64,000 nt of DNA from an uncultured Candidatus Altimarinota bacterium (lineage in GTDB: Bacteria; Patescibacteriota; Gracilibacteria; BD1-5; JAGOOR01). The translations under genes were made by a program, and so were the position numbers. The notes under the pieces were generated by a model. That model ran no database searches. It was not told the DNA's origin and saw only the letters and a program-made list of their open reading frames with translations. The stretch is from NCBI GenBank assembly GCA_937924685.1, contig CALEVN010000025.1, positions 62,001 to 126,000 of the forward strand, in the 5' to 3' direction. Within the stretch, counting starts at the first letter, position 1. Each line of letters opens with the position of its first letter. Positions 1 to 10,018 of the stretch are shown here, one piece after another.

Positions 1-201
1 GGAAAACTCGTTTACTCAACCTGTGCCGTTAATCGTACAGAAAATGAAGAAGTCATCCAGAAATTCCTCACCAAGCATCCAGAATACCATCTCCTCCCCT
101 GCCCTATCACTCCTGATTACACGCTTGAAGATAACATGAATCGCTGGTATCCAAGTGAAACTATGGAAGGGTTTTTTGTGGTGGTTTTAGAGAAGAAATA
201 A
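1..201 (+). CDS. RsmB/NOP2-type 16S rRNA cytosine-C5 methyltransferase, C-terminal fragment
   Basis: The gene enters from the left edge; only its last 66 codons are present, ending in TAA. The fragment begins with the conserved motif GKLVYSTCAVNRTENEEVI, which in the Fmu/RsmB/NOP2 family contains the second catalytic-region cysteine (S-T-C) and the E-N pair, and it ends in the usual GFF-hydrophobic-K strand. The family transfers a methyl group from S-adenosylmethionine to a cytosine of 16S rRNA. Which member (RsmB, RsmF or a relative) cannot be decided without the N-terminus. A convergent gene follows after 4 bases. Confidence 0.85.
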   Translation, partial: GKLVYSTCAVNRTENEEVIQKFLTKHPEYHLLPCPITPDYTLEDNMNRWYPSETMEGFFVVVLEKK

Positions 202-205
202 AAAA

Positions 206-1438
206 TTACAATCTTGAAAAAATTCTATTTTTATAGAATTCTACCATTTCATCATTGCTCTTAAAATGTAAACCTTCTTCAATAGATTTATTTTTATAAG
301 CAATGATAGTATTTTTATCTTTGATAAATTCAGGCCTATCATCAATTTGAACCAGATCATCAATGTAATTTGTTCTAGCAATTGAATACTCCTGCTCTAT
401 AAAATCACTCTTAACTGAGGAATACATATACTCTGAATACATTGATCTTAACAAATTAAAATAGGTTACCTTATCATCCCCTATGCGTTTTCTTTTAGGT
501 TTTTTCCAGATTAAGTCTGGGCTAGGGCCTCCAGGATTAGCATCAAATTCAAAAAGTATTCTTTTGTTTAAAGCGAAATAGTGAAGTCTTTCTCAGAAAG
601 CAAGGCCGAACAAAGGATGTCTTCTATAGGCTGGAAATATTTCTATAACAGGATTATCTGAAGTAACAAAATTTCTTTCACCAGTAGCAATATATATGGT
701 TATTTTTTGATAAAAGAGCAAATTTGCGAATCCTCTTATATTATTTTCATCAGAAATGAAAATTAAATGTTGAGAGTTATTATCTTTATTGGCTTTAATG
801 TGTTTTAATAGGTCGGATTCGCCTGATCAGCCCATTTTTTCCTCAAACCGTGATAAGTCTTTAATCATCTTTTCATCCATGTCACATAATTTATCTCTGA
901 AATATTTTCATCTCATCCATAGATTTGAAGCAAAGAAACAGAGCTCATATATAATATCTTGTTCCAGATGACTATCGCTTTCTATCAATGAAACCAGCTT
1001 AGAATGAATTGCTGAAAAATTATTTTCATAATATCAGAAAAGATTCTCTAATAGTTGAGACGTAAAGTCGGATTTGCCTGATTCAATAGCATAAAAATAT
1101 ATATCGCTACATATCTGTTTTGGCGACTGTGGTTTTATTAGTTTATGTTTTTTCTTATCAAGAGTTTCAAGCCTGCCATCTGCATTTGCAAAAAGTCTTA
1201 AATAAAATTGTGGCACATAATGCTGATTTTTAATTTCTCATTTTTTTTGAATTTTCTTCAGATGTTTTTTGAATTCATTAATATATTCAATCTCTTTTTC
1301 AATAAAATTTGTCTGAAACTCAGGATTTTTAAGTATTTCGACACCACCTAGAAAAAGGTTAAAGTCATTTTCTTCACTATCAAGAAACAGGTGTGTAATG
1401 TAAGATTTTATCGGTGTAAATTTTTCTTCTAATTTCAT
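206..1438 (-). CDS. DUF4238 domain protein
   Basis: The reading frame is continuous over about 410 codons only if in-frame TGA (for example at 1238-1240 and 1034-1036) is read as Gly. Around residues 70-83 it carries QHYVPQFYLRLFAN, the hallmark N-terminal motif of the DUF4238 family; the middle contains a GERNFVTSDNPV-type segment also typical of that family. DUF4238 proteins have no established biochemical role and occur sporadically, often in accessory regions. An N-terminal stretch of about 65 residues precedes the motif. The base composition is more AT-rich than in the neighbouring ruvB, which would fit later acquisition. It starts 10 bases after the ruvB stop on the same strand, so co-transcription is possible. 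Confidence 0.72.
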
Positions 1439-1448
1439 TGTAAAATTT

Positions 1449-2441
1449 CTAAACTGTTACATATTGTTTACCCTTCATCGTAATAACCCTTCCCCTCGGA
1501 GTTCTCTCAATGAGGCCGATTTTGATAAGGTATGGTTCTATGACATCCTCTATCGTATTTGCTTCTTCGCCGAGCATAGCCGCGAGAGTATTGATACCGA
1601 GAGGATTTCCTCCATTCTCACCGAGGAGTTTCAGGAGTTGTCGGTCGACATCATCGAGACCATACTCATCGATATGTATCTCCTGGAAGAGCTCGCGGAG
1701 GTCAGAGAGTTTACCGAGCGTATGATAGTCACGGACGATTTTTGTGAGACGATTGGCTATACGAGGAGTGCCGCGACTACGCTTTGCGACTTCATGCGCT
1801 TCATCACGACCAAGCTCGACTCAGAGAATTTTTGCACTGCGTTCGACGATTTTTGCGAGATCTTCATCCTCATAGAGATCCATCTTCCAGACATGACCAA
1901 ATCGGTCACGGAGAGGATGGCTGAGAGATGAGAGACGAGTGGTTGCACCGACGAGAGTGAATTTCGGGAGATCCATCTTCACTGATGTTGCCCCTGGCCC
2001 AGTACCGACCATGATATCGACTTGATAGTCTTCCATAGCGCTATAGAGGATTTCTTCGATAACAGGCTTGAGACGATGAATCTCGTCGATGAAGAGGATG
2101 TCACCCGCTTGGAGACTGGTGAGGACGGAGAGCATATCTGCTGGCTTGTCGATAGCTGGCCCAGAAGTATGACGGAGACTCGCTCCTGTTTCTGCAGCGA
2201 CGAGCATGGCGAGCGTCGTTTTACCGAGACCTGGAGGGCCGTAGAAGAGGATGTGTTCGACGTTGGTATTTCTGACTTTCGCACTATCGAGAGCAATCTG
2301 AAGATGCTTTTTAATCATCGTCTGACCGATATATTCAGAGAGTTTTTTTGGACGGAGAGACTCTTCCCCACTATCTTCTGTCGTGGTCACAGGTTCTATA
2401 AGTCGTTTGTGGATGTCCTTTGAAGTATCTTTGATAGCCAT
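1449..2441 (-). CDS. ruvB: Holliday junction branch-migration helicase RuvB
   Basis: 330 codons, a normal RuvB length. RuvB is the hexameric AAA+ motor that drives Holliday junction migration together with RuvA. Visible motifs are the N-terminal LRPKKLSEYIGQ, Walker A GPPGLGKTTLA, Walker B with LFIDEIHRL, sensor 1 GATTR, the GTPRIANRL motif, and the C-terminal winged helix with TIEDVIEPYLIKIGLIERTPRGR. One TGA (1821-1823) lies just before the small AAA lid (ILG-VELGRDEAHEVA) and must be sense. The gene ends in TAG. ruvA and ruvC are not in the window. Confidence 0.96.
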
Positions 2442-2484
2442 GTGCGCATTATAATTAATAATGTTTGATTTGTTTTAGAAATAT

Positions 2485-2513
2485 TTGACAATTATTAAAT
2501 TAGTAATATTATA
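2485..2513 (+). promoter_or_regulatory. Candidate promoter, possibly giving a leaderless transcript
   Basis: A perfect -35 (TTGACA, 2485-2490) is followed after 17 bases by ATTATA (2508-2513), inside the AT-rich gap after ruvB. A start of transcription 6-8 bases downstream would fall at or next to the ATG at 2520, leaving no leader and no Shine-Dalgarno site. Overlapping TATA-like hexamers (up to TATAAT at 2514-2519) make the exact -10 uncertain. Confidence 0.45.
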
Positions 2514-2519
2514 TATAAT

Positions 2520-2939
2520 ATGAATAATATAATTCGTCAAGAAAACTTAAAAAATTGAAATACAATTAGCGATCCTGAATGAAAAAAAGCCCGTTTAATA
2601 TCAAAAAAATGACATAAGTTAACTGTTTTATATAGGGATAGAACTTTATGAGTATTTGATGAATCTGAAGTAGTGCACGTTAAAGACCATGCTGGCAAAG
2701 AAAAAAGAAAAGAAGAACAAAATGCAGTTGAAAAAATGATTTTTCAAAATGAAAGGCGATTTCAAGCTAAAAAGGCTTTAGAAAACGTTGAACCAAAAAA
2801 TGTAAGTCAAGCTATGGCTAAAACTTCTGGTCGTGTTCATTTTGTACTTTCGGGGAAGTTACCAAATATGAGCGTAAGAGAAGATAAAGAAGGTGCTCAC
2901 GTTTTAAATATTGGGAACGTAAGTTTTATTAAAAAATAA
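2520..2939 (+). CDS. Hypothetical protein, Lys/Glu-rich
   Basis: 139 codons with four in-frame TGA in the first 45 codons (N-G-N, E-G-K, K-G-H, L-G-V after translation as Gly), ending in TAA. I do not recognise a family. The N-terminal part looks like a small beta-rich module (KKARLISKKGHKLTVLYRDR, then FDESEVVHVKD), followed by a charged, probably helical segment and a C-terminal part ending VLNIGNVSFIKK. No signal peptide or membrane segment is seen. It sits alone between ruvB and rlmH and probably has its own promoter. The reading frame is coherent in composition, so I believe it is real. Confidence 0.6.
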
Positions 2940-3013
2940 ACTTTTATTAAGAAAAAATTCCGCAAATATGTTTTAATTTGTGGGATTTATCCAGTATTTA
3001 ATATAATTGATAT

Positions 3014-3481
3014 ATGAAGAAAATCATCCTTCTGACACTCGCTGATTCGTGGCACCATTTTGAGAAACCAATTTCTGAATACGAAAAAAGACTTCAAAAA
3101 GAACTCGCCATCATCACACTCAAGCCTCATAAGTCGGGAGAAATTGAGACGATTCGAAAACTCGATACAGAAGACGTGATAGAAGAGCTCGAGAAATATT
3201 CTGACAGCTTCGTGGTGTTCTGTGATGTGCTTGGGAAAAACATCGGTGATACAAAAGCGATGAGTACCTGGCTCGGACAGAAAATGCAGCAACACAAGAG
3301 CGTCATCTTTGTGATAGGCGGAGCCTATGGACTTGATACCAAATTGATGAAACCGCACGTCGATTATGTTCTTAGTTTTACAGACTGGACACTCCCCCAC
3401 TGACTCGCAGTGCTCATGCTGGTCGAGCAACTCTATCGCAGTCTCAACATCCTCTCTGGCGGAAAATACCACCATGAATAA
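3014..3481 (+). CDS. rlmH: 23S rRNA pseudouridine-1915 N3-methyltransferase RlmH
   Basis: 155 codons, the same length as the E. coli enzyme. RlmH is a SPOUT methyltransferase that methylates pseudouridine 1915 in helix 69 of 23S rRNA. The knot-forming SAM site appears as FVIGGAYGL, and the C-terminus has LVEQLYRSLNILSGGKYHH, the family signature. A TGA at 3401-3403 sits just before it (LPH-G-LAVLML), so a standard translation would cut off the catalytic end. The gene ends in TAA next to the stop of a convergent gene. Confidence 0.95.
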
Positions 3482-3694
3482 TTAGGCTGTGCGAAGTTTT
3501 TTTCGTTTTCGTGGGAATGAGCCATCATCATTTCCTATCTTTTTTAGCGGATCCTTTTGGTGATTATGCGGAATATGATCTGGGTGTTCTATACCGTGTT
3601 CTGTCTCTATTTTTTTCTTGCCCATATCCTCATCGATAAGAGCGAAAGAGCTGAGTGTAAAAATCGAACAAGCAATGATGAAGAGACGTATCAT
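3482..3694 (-). CDS. Small putative secreted protein
   Basis: 70 codons without UGA. The N-terminus MIRLFIIACSIFTLSSFA looks like a Sec signal peptide, followed by a short, charged tail rich in Lys, His and Asp. No family recognised. Its stop abuts the rlmH stop and it lies downstream of the start of no obvious operon partner. Being short, it could be a chance frame; the signal-peptide-like start is the main argument. Confidence 0.4.
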   Translation of the reverse strand: MIRLFIIACSIFTLSSFALIDEDMGKKKIETEHGIEHPDHIPHNHQKDPLKKIGNDDGSFPRKRKKLRTA

Positions 3695-3730
3695 ACATAT
3701 ACTGTAACATATATTATAAATACTGTCAAT

Positions 3731-4474
3731 TTATCCCCGTTTTTTCAGAAGAAGAGAAAGAATACCTGCTACAACAATCATGATGAGACAAAAAACCTGG
3801 CCAAGAGTGAGCCAAGAAGTACCGAAGAGATACCCTATTTGAATATCAGGATTTCTTATAAATTCAGTCGCAAAACGGAGAACTCCATATCCAGCGAGAA
3901 ACCAGACTCAGAGCTGCCCTGGATAGGCAATATTTTTCTTCTTCCAGAGAAGCAATGCAAGAAGTAAAATACCCTCGAGAAGAGACTCGAGAAGTGGAGT
4001 CGGAAAGTAGGAAACACCATCCACAACTCGTGCAAAAATACCATTGTATCCTGCCATCCCAAGAAGTTCTCAGTTTATATAATTTCCTATGCGTCAAAAG
4101 AAAAGACCGATAGGGATAATCCAGACCATTTTATCAGCGACGACCAAAAAGGGTTTGTGGATTTTTCGAGCTGCTATGATCCATGCGATGATGACACCGA
4201 GAGCTCCTCCATGAAATGACATGCCACCCTTCCAGGGCATCAAAATTTCCAGTGGATTTGAGATGTAATATCCGAGATTATAGAAGAGGACATATCAGAG
4301 CCTTCAGCCAAGAATAACTCAGAGAATGGTGGCAAAAAAGAGCGTATCCGCATCTTTTTCTTCGAATTCCTTTTGTATAAAAAAGAGTCCAATAAAAAAA
4401 CTCAGAGCATACATCGCACCATACCATGTCGGAGCGATGGTCATTCACCAAATATGGAAGCTAAAAATAGTCAT
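3731..4474 (-). CDS. lgt: Prolipoprotein diacylglyceryl transferase Lgt
   Basis: About 247 codons with several UGA read as Gly. Lgt is the polytopic membrane enzyme that transfers diacylglycerol from phosphatidylglycerol to the lipobox cysteine. Motifs visible in order are APTWYGAMYALSFFIG near the N-terminus, GGRLGYVLFYN, MPWKGGMSFHGGALGV, and the Lgt signature GRIGNYINGELLG; the first and last parts of the signature contain UGA (FF-G-RIGNYIN-G-ELLG). The C-terminal part keeps the PTPLLESLLEG segment. The start ATG at 4472-4474 is chosen because it precedes the first hydrophobic segment; no clear Shine-Dalgarno is present and an upstream TTG is possible. Partner gene lspA is at 36325. Confidence 0.92.
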
Positions 4475-4550
4475 TGCAAGAAGAAGTTTTTTCTTATACT
4501 CTTTCGGAAGTGTAACCAATTCAATAAACAAAACAAATTAATCATTTTCT

Positions 4551-5246
4551 ATGCGAATACTTATAAAAATATCAGGTGAAGCACTCGCTAACAAAACACA
4601 GGGTAATTATGATTTTGAATATTTGAAAAAAATCTGACAAGAAATTTGCGACCTCAAAAAGTATCATGAGATAGCTGTTGTATGTGGTGGTGGCAATATC
4701 TGTCGCGGTGCAGAATTTGCAAAAAATGGTATCTCTCCAACAGTCGGACATGAAGTGGGTATGCTGGCAACGACGATGAATGCGCTTATGCTCGCTGATA
4801 TAATAGAAAAGCTCGGACAAGAAACTACTGTCTTTACAGCACGCGATCTCTCGGGCATAGGGGAAATATTTGATGCAAAAAGAGCAAAAATGAAACTATC
4901 ACAAAATGCCATTGTATTTCTATCGGGAGGTACTGGCCATCCATATTTTTCAACAGACACTGCCTCTGTACTACGCTCCCTCGAACTCTCCTGTGATATG
5001 ATGATAAAGCTCACAAGTGTTGATGGTATCTATTCTGCTGACCCGAAGAAAGATCTTACAGCCATAAAATTTTCTACAGTTACATACGATGATGTGTTGT
5101 GAAAAAATCTCCGAATCATGGATCAGGCATCTATAGCTCTCGCACGTGATCATGACTTCAAAATAGGCGTATGTCATATTGATTCACTCCCCTCTCTCGC
5201 ATCTCTCGTAAAAGGTGAATTCTCTGGCTCTATAATACAGAAATAG
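4551..5246 (+). CDS. pyrH: UMP kinase
   Basis: 231 codons. Bacterial UMP kinase (amino acid kinase fold) phosphorylates UMP to UDP. Motifs: N-terminal RILIKISGEAL, VVCGGGNICRG, GMLATTMNALML, and FLSGGTGHPYFSTDTA, all diagnostic. K-x-TSVDGIYSADPKK closes the nucleotide site. Two UGA codons lie at non-catalytic positions (KKI-G-QEI and DVL-G-KNLR). It is divergent from lgt with a 76-base gap holding both promoters. Ends in TAG. Confidence 0.96.
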
Positions 5247-5356
5247 TGTTTCACTAACATTTACGAAAAATATCTAAGAGAAAGCAAGTACGAATTCTTG
5301 TTATACACAAGCCGTGTATTACACTATTTTTGTTTTAATTTATTATTTTCCATTGT
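5247..5356. other. Intergenic gap after pyrH
   Basis: 110 bases, AT-rich. I see no RNA gene or clear hairpin with a U-tract; it probably carries the promoter for the following membrane protein. Confidence 0.3.
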
Positions 5357-6103
5357 ATGAAAAAAATGCTCTTGTTTATTCCGATGCTTTTTGTTATTTG
5401 CGATGAAACTTATGCAATGGGCATAAGAAGCGTCCTCAGACAGATAGGCCCTGGGCCATTTTTAGCAGCATGAGTCGGTGGGTTTATTGTCTTTATAGGT
5501 GCTCTCTTGAGCTACGTTGCAATCTCATACGGTATATATCTCCTGGCAAAAAAATATGAACCATCTCTTCATCCCGCATGGTCTTGGATCCCAGTAGCAA
5601 ATGTCTACCCAGTCGTGAAGATATCAAAACAGCCACTCTGGTGGATTGCGGTTATTTTATTGTCTGGTTTCATACCAGTCGTATGAGGCATTGTGACGTT
5701 AGCTGCGCTTATTTTTATCTATCATAAGATATCAGAAAGGTGTGGAAAATGAGCAGGGACAACGGCATTGATGGTATTTTTCTCTGTTATTACATTTCCA
5801 TGGCTCGGACTCTCTGTCAATAAAAAGGATACACAAATAGCATGGTTTTTGGGTGTCGCTGCGCTTATCGTATCTATCACCGGGTCTATCGTGATAGGAA
5901 CTGGAGCTCTCGGTGGGTTCTTGAAAATGGCACAAAACCCTGGACTTATCCGAGAGATAAAAACAGAAATGATGAAAGAGATGAATAAAAATCCTGCTAT
6001 GCGTGAACAAATGAAAGAATTACAAACTCAATTAGAACAAAATAATAATACACCTTCTGCTACTACTCCAACTGCCTGAAAAAGCACAGCAGAAGTACAA
6101 TAA
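5357..6103 (+). CDS. DUF5684-like multi-pass membrane protein
   Basis: 248 codons, with UGA read as Gly several times. A signal-peptide-like hydrophobic start is followed by at least four membrane segments. The central part, HPAWSWIPVANVYPVVKISK followed by PLWW and a hydrophobic stretch ending in a P-V-V-G turn, resembles DUF5684 (a widespread small membrane domain with a W-x-x-I-P-x-x-N-x-Y core). The C-terminal 60 residues are soluble, charged and helical, ending in a Gln/Asn/Thr-rich tail. Function unknown. A strong terminator follows directly. Confidence 0.65.
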
Positions 6104-6117
6104 AATATGACTATTTT

Positions 6118-6148
6118 AAAATCCTCTCTAACACGAGAGGATTTTTTA
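6118..6148 (+). terminator. Rho-independent terminator
   Basis: Stem AATCCTCTC / GAGAGGATT with a 6-base loop, followed by a run of T. It lies 15 bases after the preceding stop codon and isolates leuS. Confidence 0.85.
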
Positions 6149-6218
6149 TATTTTCTCTTCCACAAAAGAAAAAATCGATATAATTTGTACAATTAATTCC
6201 TATTGTTCGTCGCTTCTT

Positions 6219-8765
6219 ATGTACAATCACTCAGAAATAGAATCAAAATGGCAGAAGTACTGGTCAGAACATGATACTTTCGCTTGTCTGAATCCTGAAC
6301 TCGAAAATAACCATAAACCAAAATTCTACGCGCTCGACATGTTCCCTTATCCAAGTGGGGCAGGTCTTCACGTTGGTCATCCAAAGGGATATACAGCGAC
6401 AGATATTATTGCTCGCTACAAACATGCAAAATGATTTCACGTTCTCCATCCAATGGGTTGGGATGCGTTTGGTCTTCCTGCCGAGAACTATGCTATCAAA
6501 ACTGGCACCCATCCCGCTATCACAACAGCTGCAAATATCGATCGATTCCGCGAACAGCTCAAAAAATTTGGTTTTGCATTTGATTGGAATCGCGAGATGG
6601 ATACGACAAGTCCTGAGTATTACAAATGGTCTCAATGGATATTCCTGAAACTCTTCGAAGCTGGACTCGCCTACGAAAGTGATAAACCAATTAACTTTTG
6701 TCCAAGCTGTAAAACAGGTCTTGCAAACGAAGAAGTCATCGATGGAAAATGTGAACGATGTGGAACGCCAGTAGAGAAAAAAGCTATTCGTCAGTGGATT
6801 CTCGCTATCACCAAATATGCTGAGAGACTCCTCTCAGATATTGATCGTCTTGATTGGCCAGAAGGCATCAAAGAGATGCAGAGAAACTGGATTGGAAAGA
6901 GTGAGTGATGTCAATTTTCTTTCCGTGGTATTGATTGTCCTGATGTAGAAATATTTACAACACGCATAGATACAGTGTTTAGCGGAGCGTTTGTCGTCAT
7001 CGCGCCTGATCACCCACGAGTACAAGAATACATCCATACTGACCACAAAAAAGAATGTGAAAAGTATATCAAAAAAACAGAAGAGGAATCTGATATTGAG
7101 AGAACAAAACTCGATAAACAAAAGACTGGGGTCTTCACGGGTTCGTATGTAACAAATCCTTTTAATTGAGAAAAACTCCCTGTCTGGATTGGTGATTTCG
7201 TTTTATGAAGTTATGGAACCGGGGCTGTCTTTGGTGACGCACACGATGAACGTGATTTTGTTTTTGCAAAAAAATACGGCATTCCTTTGAAAATTTCTGT
7301 TGTTCCAAATGAAGAAAGTGCACGTCAGTCCGTTCTTGATTTTGATGTGTGTTTTACGGGAGAAGGCATGCTTATAAACTCCTGAGAATTTAATAATCTT
7401 ACTTCCGCAGAAGCTCGAAGAGTGCTCACAGAAAAAGCAGAAAAAGAAGGCTTCTGAAAAAAAATCACGAACTACAAACTCCGTGATTGGATTTTCTCAC
7501 GTCAGCGCTACTGGGGCGAGCCTATTCCTCTGATTCATATCAAAGATGAAGATAAAACATCGCTCCCAACAACTCTATCAGACGATTGTTGGCTCGATGG
7601 TGATACACTCAAAAAATGAGATAAGGTTATTGAAAAAATCACTCGTGGGATTTCTGATTGGCTCTTACCAGATTGGGATTTACCACTCAAACTCCCTGAA
7701 GTAGAAAAATATGAACCATCAGGCGATGGAGAGTCTCCACTGGCGACTATCCCCTCTTGGGTTCATGTCCAGCTTGGGAAAAATCTCTCAGGGAAACGAG
7801 AGACAAACACGATGCCTCAATGGGCTGGTTCTTGCTGGTACTATCTCCGCTTTATGGATCCGACCAATAGTGATGCTATCGTCGATCCAGCAGTGGTCAA
7901 ATACTGGGGTGAAGTCGATAGCTATATCGGTGGTGCAGAGCATGCAGTCCTTCATCTTCTCTACGCTCGTTTTTGGCATAAATTTCTCTTCGATATCGGT
8001 GTAGTTCCAACAGATGAACCATTTTTCAGACTTCGAAACGTCGGACTCATTCTCTGACCTGATGGGAACAAGATGAGTAAATCAAAAGGTAACGTCATCA
8101 ATCCTGATGATGTGATCGCTGAATACGGGGCTGATACACTCCGTCTCTACGAGATGAGTATGGCTGATTTTTCTGATGTCGCTCCTTGGAATACAAAGGC
8201 TATTGTCGGAAGCTACAGACTTCTCGATAAAATCTATCGCCTCTTCTCAACAGACAGAGAAACAACAGAATATAAATCATGGACGACTGACGATAATCTC
8301 CGTGCAGCAAAAACGATGCATAAGACGATTAAAAAAGTTGGAGAAGATATCGAAAATATGAAGTTCAATACAGCGATTGCAGCTATCAACATCATGGTCA
8401 ATGAGGGTATACCAACAGATCCAGAGCAAGCACACGAGTGGAAATCTGTCATTGCTCGCCTTCTCCAACCGTTCGCTCCTCATATGGCAGAAGAATGCTG
8501 GTCACTGCTCGGCAATGAGGAATCAATTTATTCAACTGAATGGCCAGAATATATCCCAGCTATGACTATCGATGACGAAGTGCAAATAGCAATTCAGATT
8601 GGAGGGAAACTCCGAGGAACATATCCATTTATGCGTGGTGTCACAGCAGAAGAAGTACGTATGACCGTCGAAAATAAACCAGAAATTGCCAAATGGCTCG
8701 AGGGCGTCACTGTTGTAAAAGAAGTCTTTATACCAAATAAAATTCTTAATATTGTCGTCAAATAA
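6219..8765 (+). CDS. leuS: Leucyl-tRNA synthetase
   Basis: 848 codons, normal length, with roughly a dozen in-frame UGA. This class I enzyme charges tRNA-Leu. It shows the N-terminal FPYPSGAGLHVGHPKGYT motif containing HVGH (the HIGH signature), HPMGWDAFGLPAENYA, a zinc-type motif CPSCKTGLANEEV, the CP1 editing domain, and MSKSKGNV (KMSKS) around codon 619. UGA glycines occur at conserved places, such as K-G-FHVLHPMGWD and KSE-G-CQFSF. It overlaps rsmI by one base (TAATG), so the two are translationally coupled. Confidence 0.97.
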
Positions 8766-9415
8766 TGCTCTCTCTCGTCTCAACTCCTATCTGAAATCTC
8801 GAAGATATAACTCTGAGAGCTCTCCGAACCCTCAAGGAAGCTGATCTTATAGTATGTGAAGATACTCGTCACAGCGGAACTCTTCTTAAACACTTCGAAA
8901 TCTCAAAACCACTTCAGAGTTTTCATAGCCACAGCACACGAGAGCAAGCAAAAAAACTCATAGAAAGAGCACAAAAAGAGCATCTCGCTTATATTTCTGA
9001 CGCTGGCACTCCTGGCATCTCTGACCCTGCATACCTTCTTGTACAAGAAGCTATCGATCAGCATATAAAAATAGAGGTTATCCCCGGAGCAAATGCTGCA
9101 TTGACTGGTCTCGTTGGTTCAGGCCTTCATATGCATGATTTTCGTTTCTTGTGATTTTTACCGCTAAAAAAAGGCCGGCAAACTCTCATGAAAGAACTCG
9201 CCGAAAAAGACTACACTGCTCTCATCTACGAATCACCACATCGTGTTAAAAAAACTCTCTCCGAACTCACAAAAATATTTGGCGAAAATCATCCTGCTTG
9301 TGTCGCTAGGGAGCTCACAAAAATGTATGAAACATACCATAGAGAAACTCTCTGAAACCTACTGGAAGACGCGAAGAAATGAGTGTTTCGTGGGGAAATA
9401 GTCATCATCTTTTAG
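8765..9415 (+). CDS. rsmI: 16S rRNA 2'-O-ribose C1402 methyltransferase RsmI
   Basis: 216 codons. RsmI is a tetrapyrrole-methylase-fold enzyme that methylates the ribose of C1402 in the decoding centre. Motifs: STPIGNLEDITLRAL (the G is UGA), CEDTRHSGTLLKHF, YISDAGTPGISDPAYLL, and VIPGANAALTGLVGSGL. The C-terminal part has YESPHRVKKTL and ARELTKMYET, also typical. It is somewhat shorter than the E. coli protein because the C-terminal extension is missing. The start ATG overlaps the leuS stop. Confidence 0.95.
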
Positions 9416-9419
9416 TGCT

Positions 9420-9947
9420 ATGCTCCAAAAAATAATACCACATATTATCGTTCTTCAGATCTGTCTGTGACTTTTTCATGCAGGTATTGGCATAGAGAAT
9501 TGGCGACATTTTTGAGTCTACGACTCTCAAACGCTTTTTGTTCTTGTTCTTGCTCTAGGGACTCTAGCCGTCTATCTCAGACTCAAAAATCTGTCTTCCG
9601 AAAATAAATCATTCAAAATAATTTTTGAACATGCGATATTTATAGGCATGATCATGTGGCTTTTCTATAGCCCCTGGTGAGAATGATGGGATATTTTTAT
9701 TATTTCTTTCATCAGCATTAACATCATTATCCTGCTTTTTATAATGATTTTTGAGTCTCAATTTCACACCCTCTACGGTGCATGAAATTGGTGAATACCA
9801 GACTTCTTTTGGAAACTATGATGATTTTTAACCCTCATCAATACCGTTACCATACCACTTATTTTCATACTTCTTCACGAAAATCTCTCAACTCTTTGGG
9901 TATTTTTTGGCATAAATTGGGTATTTCTCTGGAAAGAAGACCTGTAG
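9420..9947 (+). CDS. Multi-pass membrane protein, unknown
   Basis: 175 codons including eight or more UGA. About five hydrophobic segments separated by short polar loops; no family recognised. It begins four bases after the rsmI stop, suggesting co-transcription with leuS-rsmI. Glycines and tryptophans cluster in the loops (YSPWGEWWD, GAGNWGIPDFFWK). Under the standard code almost none of it would be predicted. Confidence 0.65.
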
Positions 9948-10018
9948 GATTATTTTTACTCTTTTTTTACCCCTCTCCGTTTGCAATAGAAGGAGAAATG
10001 TGATAAATTGTAGAAGAA

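Noticed and set aside
1464..1931. Long + strand frame of 155 codons antisense to ruvB
   Set aside because: It lies over the strongly conserved RuvB C-terminus and encodes no recognisable protein; it is a shadow of the other strand.
4326..4579. + strand frames over the lgt N-terminus
   Set aside because: They oppose clear Lgt motifs on the minus strand.
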